DNA from: Patescibacteria group bacterium
GTDB taxonomy: Bacteria > Patescibacteriota > Gracilibacteria > UBA1369 > JAHJTR01
Direction of reading: 5' to 3'
NCBI GenBank assembly: GCA_018829865.1
Contig: JAHJTR010000050.1
Span: forward strand, 1 to 5,212
DNA: 5,212 nt
A program made the translations under genes and the position numbers. The notes beneath the pieces were generated by a model. It was given only the letters and a program-made list of their open reading frames with translations, did no database searches and was not told the origin of the DNA. Shown here in pieces: positions 5,194 through 5,212 of the stretch; position 1 is the first letter of the stretch, and every line of letters begins with the position of its first letter.

Positions 5194-5212
5194 TTCCCCA
5201 ACCCTACTCCCC

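Overview
This AT-rich window carries five complete genes arranged around one short divergent promoter region, plus a cluster of palindromic repeats at the right edge. I see no rRNA, tRNA, CRISPR array, transposase or phage gene. The organism looks bacterial and probably belongs to a streamlined, uncultivated lineage such as the Patescibacteria (CPR). The hints are compact spacing, mostly absent Shine-Dalgarno sites, TAA as the only stop codon, an unusually long two-domain ThyX, and scavenging-type rather than biosynthetic cofactor genes. This placement is an inference from gene content; a DPANN archaeon or another AT-rich lineage is not excluded.

Left half, minus strand, read from right to left. 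First comes a PduO-type cobalamin adenosyltransferase (2349-2885). A 77-bp gap leads to a polytopic ArsB/NhaD-type (ion transporter superfamily) permease (973-2271). After 10 more bp comes an eIF2B/MtnA-fold protein that lacks both isomerase catalytic residues (12-962). These three genes could form one transcription unit.

Middle, 2886-2951. This 66-bp divergent spacer holds three TTGTAT elements (two direct, one inverted) whose left ends lie exactly 11 bp apart, overlapping plausible promoters in both directions.

Right half, plus strand. A membrane-anchored GyrI-like domain protein (2952-3500) has a layout strikingly like the eukaryotic ER-phagy and DNA-repair factor TEX264. Twenty-five bp later comes a 516-residue tandem ThyX (3526-5076). 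In it the flavin/dUMP signature RHR survives only in the second domain. The last 105 bases (5108-5212) hold three related GTT-prefixed palindromic repeats, two of which differ by compensatory base-pair changes, followed by a C-rich end.

How the genes may work together. Adenosylcobalamin made by the PduO enzyme could feed a class II ribonucleotide reductase elsewhere in the genome, and ThyX then makes dTMP. The two divergent units may therefore share a deoxynucleotide-supply theme. The roles of the permease, the eIF2B-like protein and the TEX264-like protein in that theme are unknown. The most unusual items are the TEX264-like protein, the tandem ThyX with split motifs, and the eIF2B-fold pseudo-enzyme with its His/Cys-rich loop.
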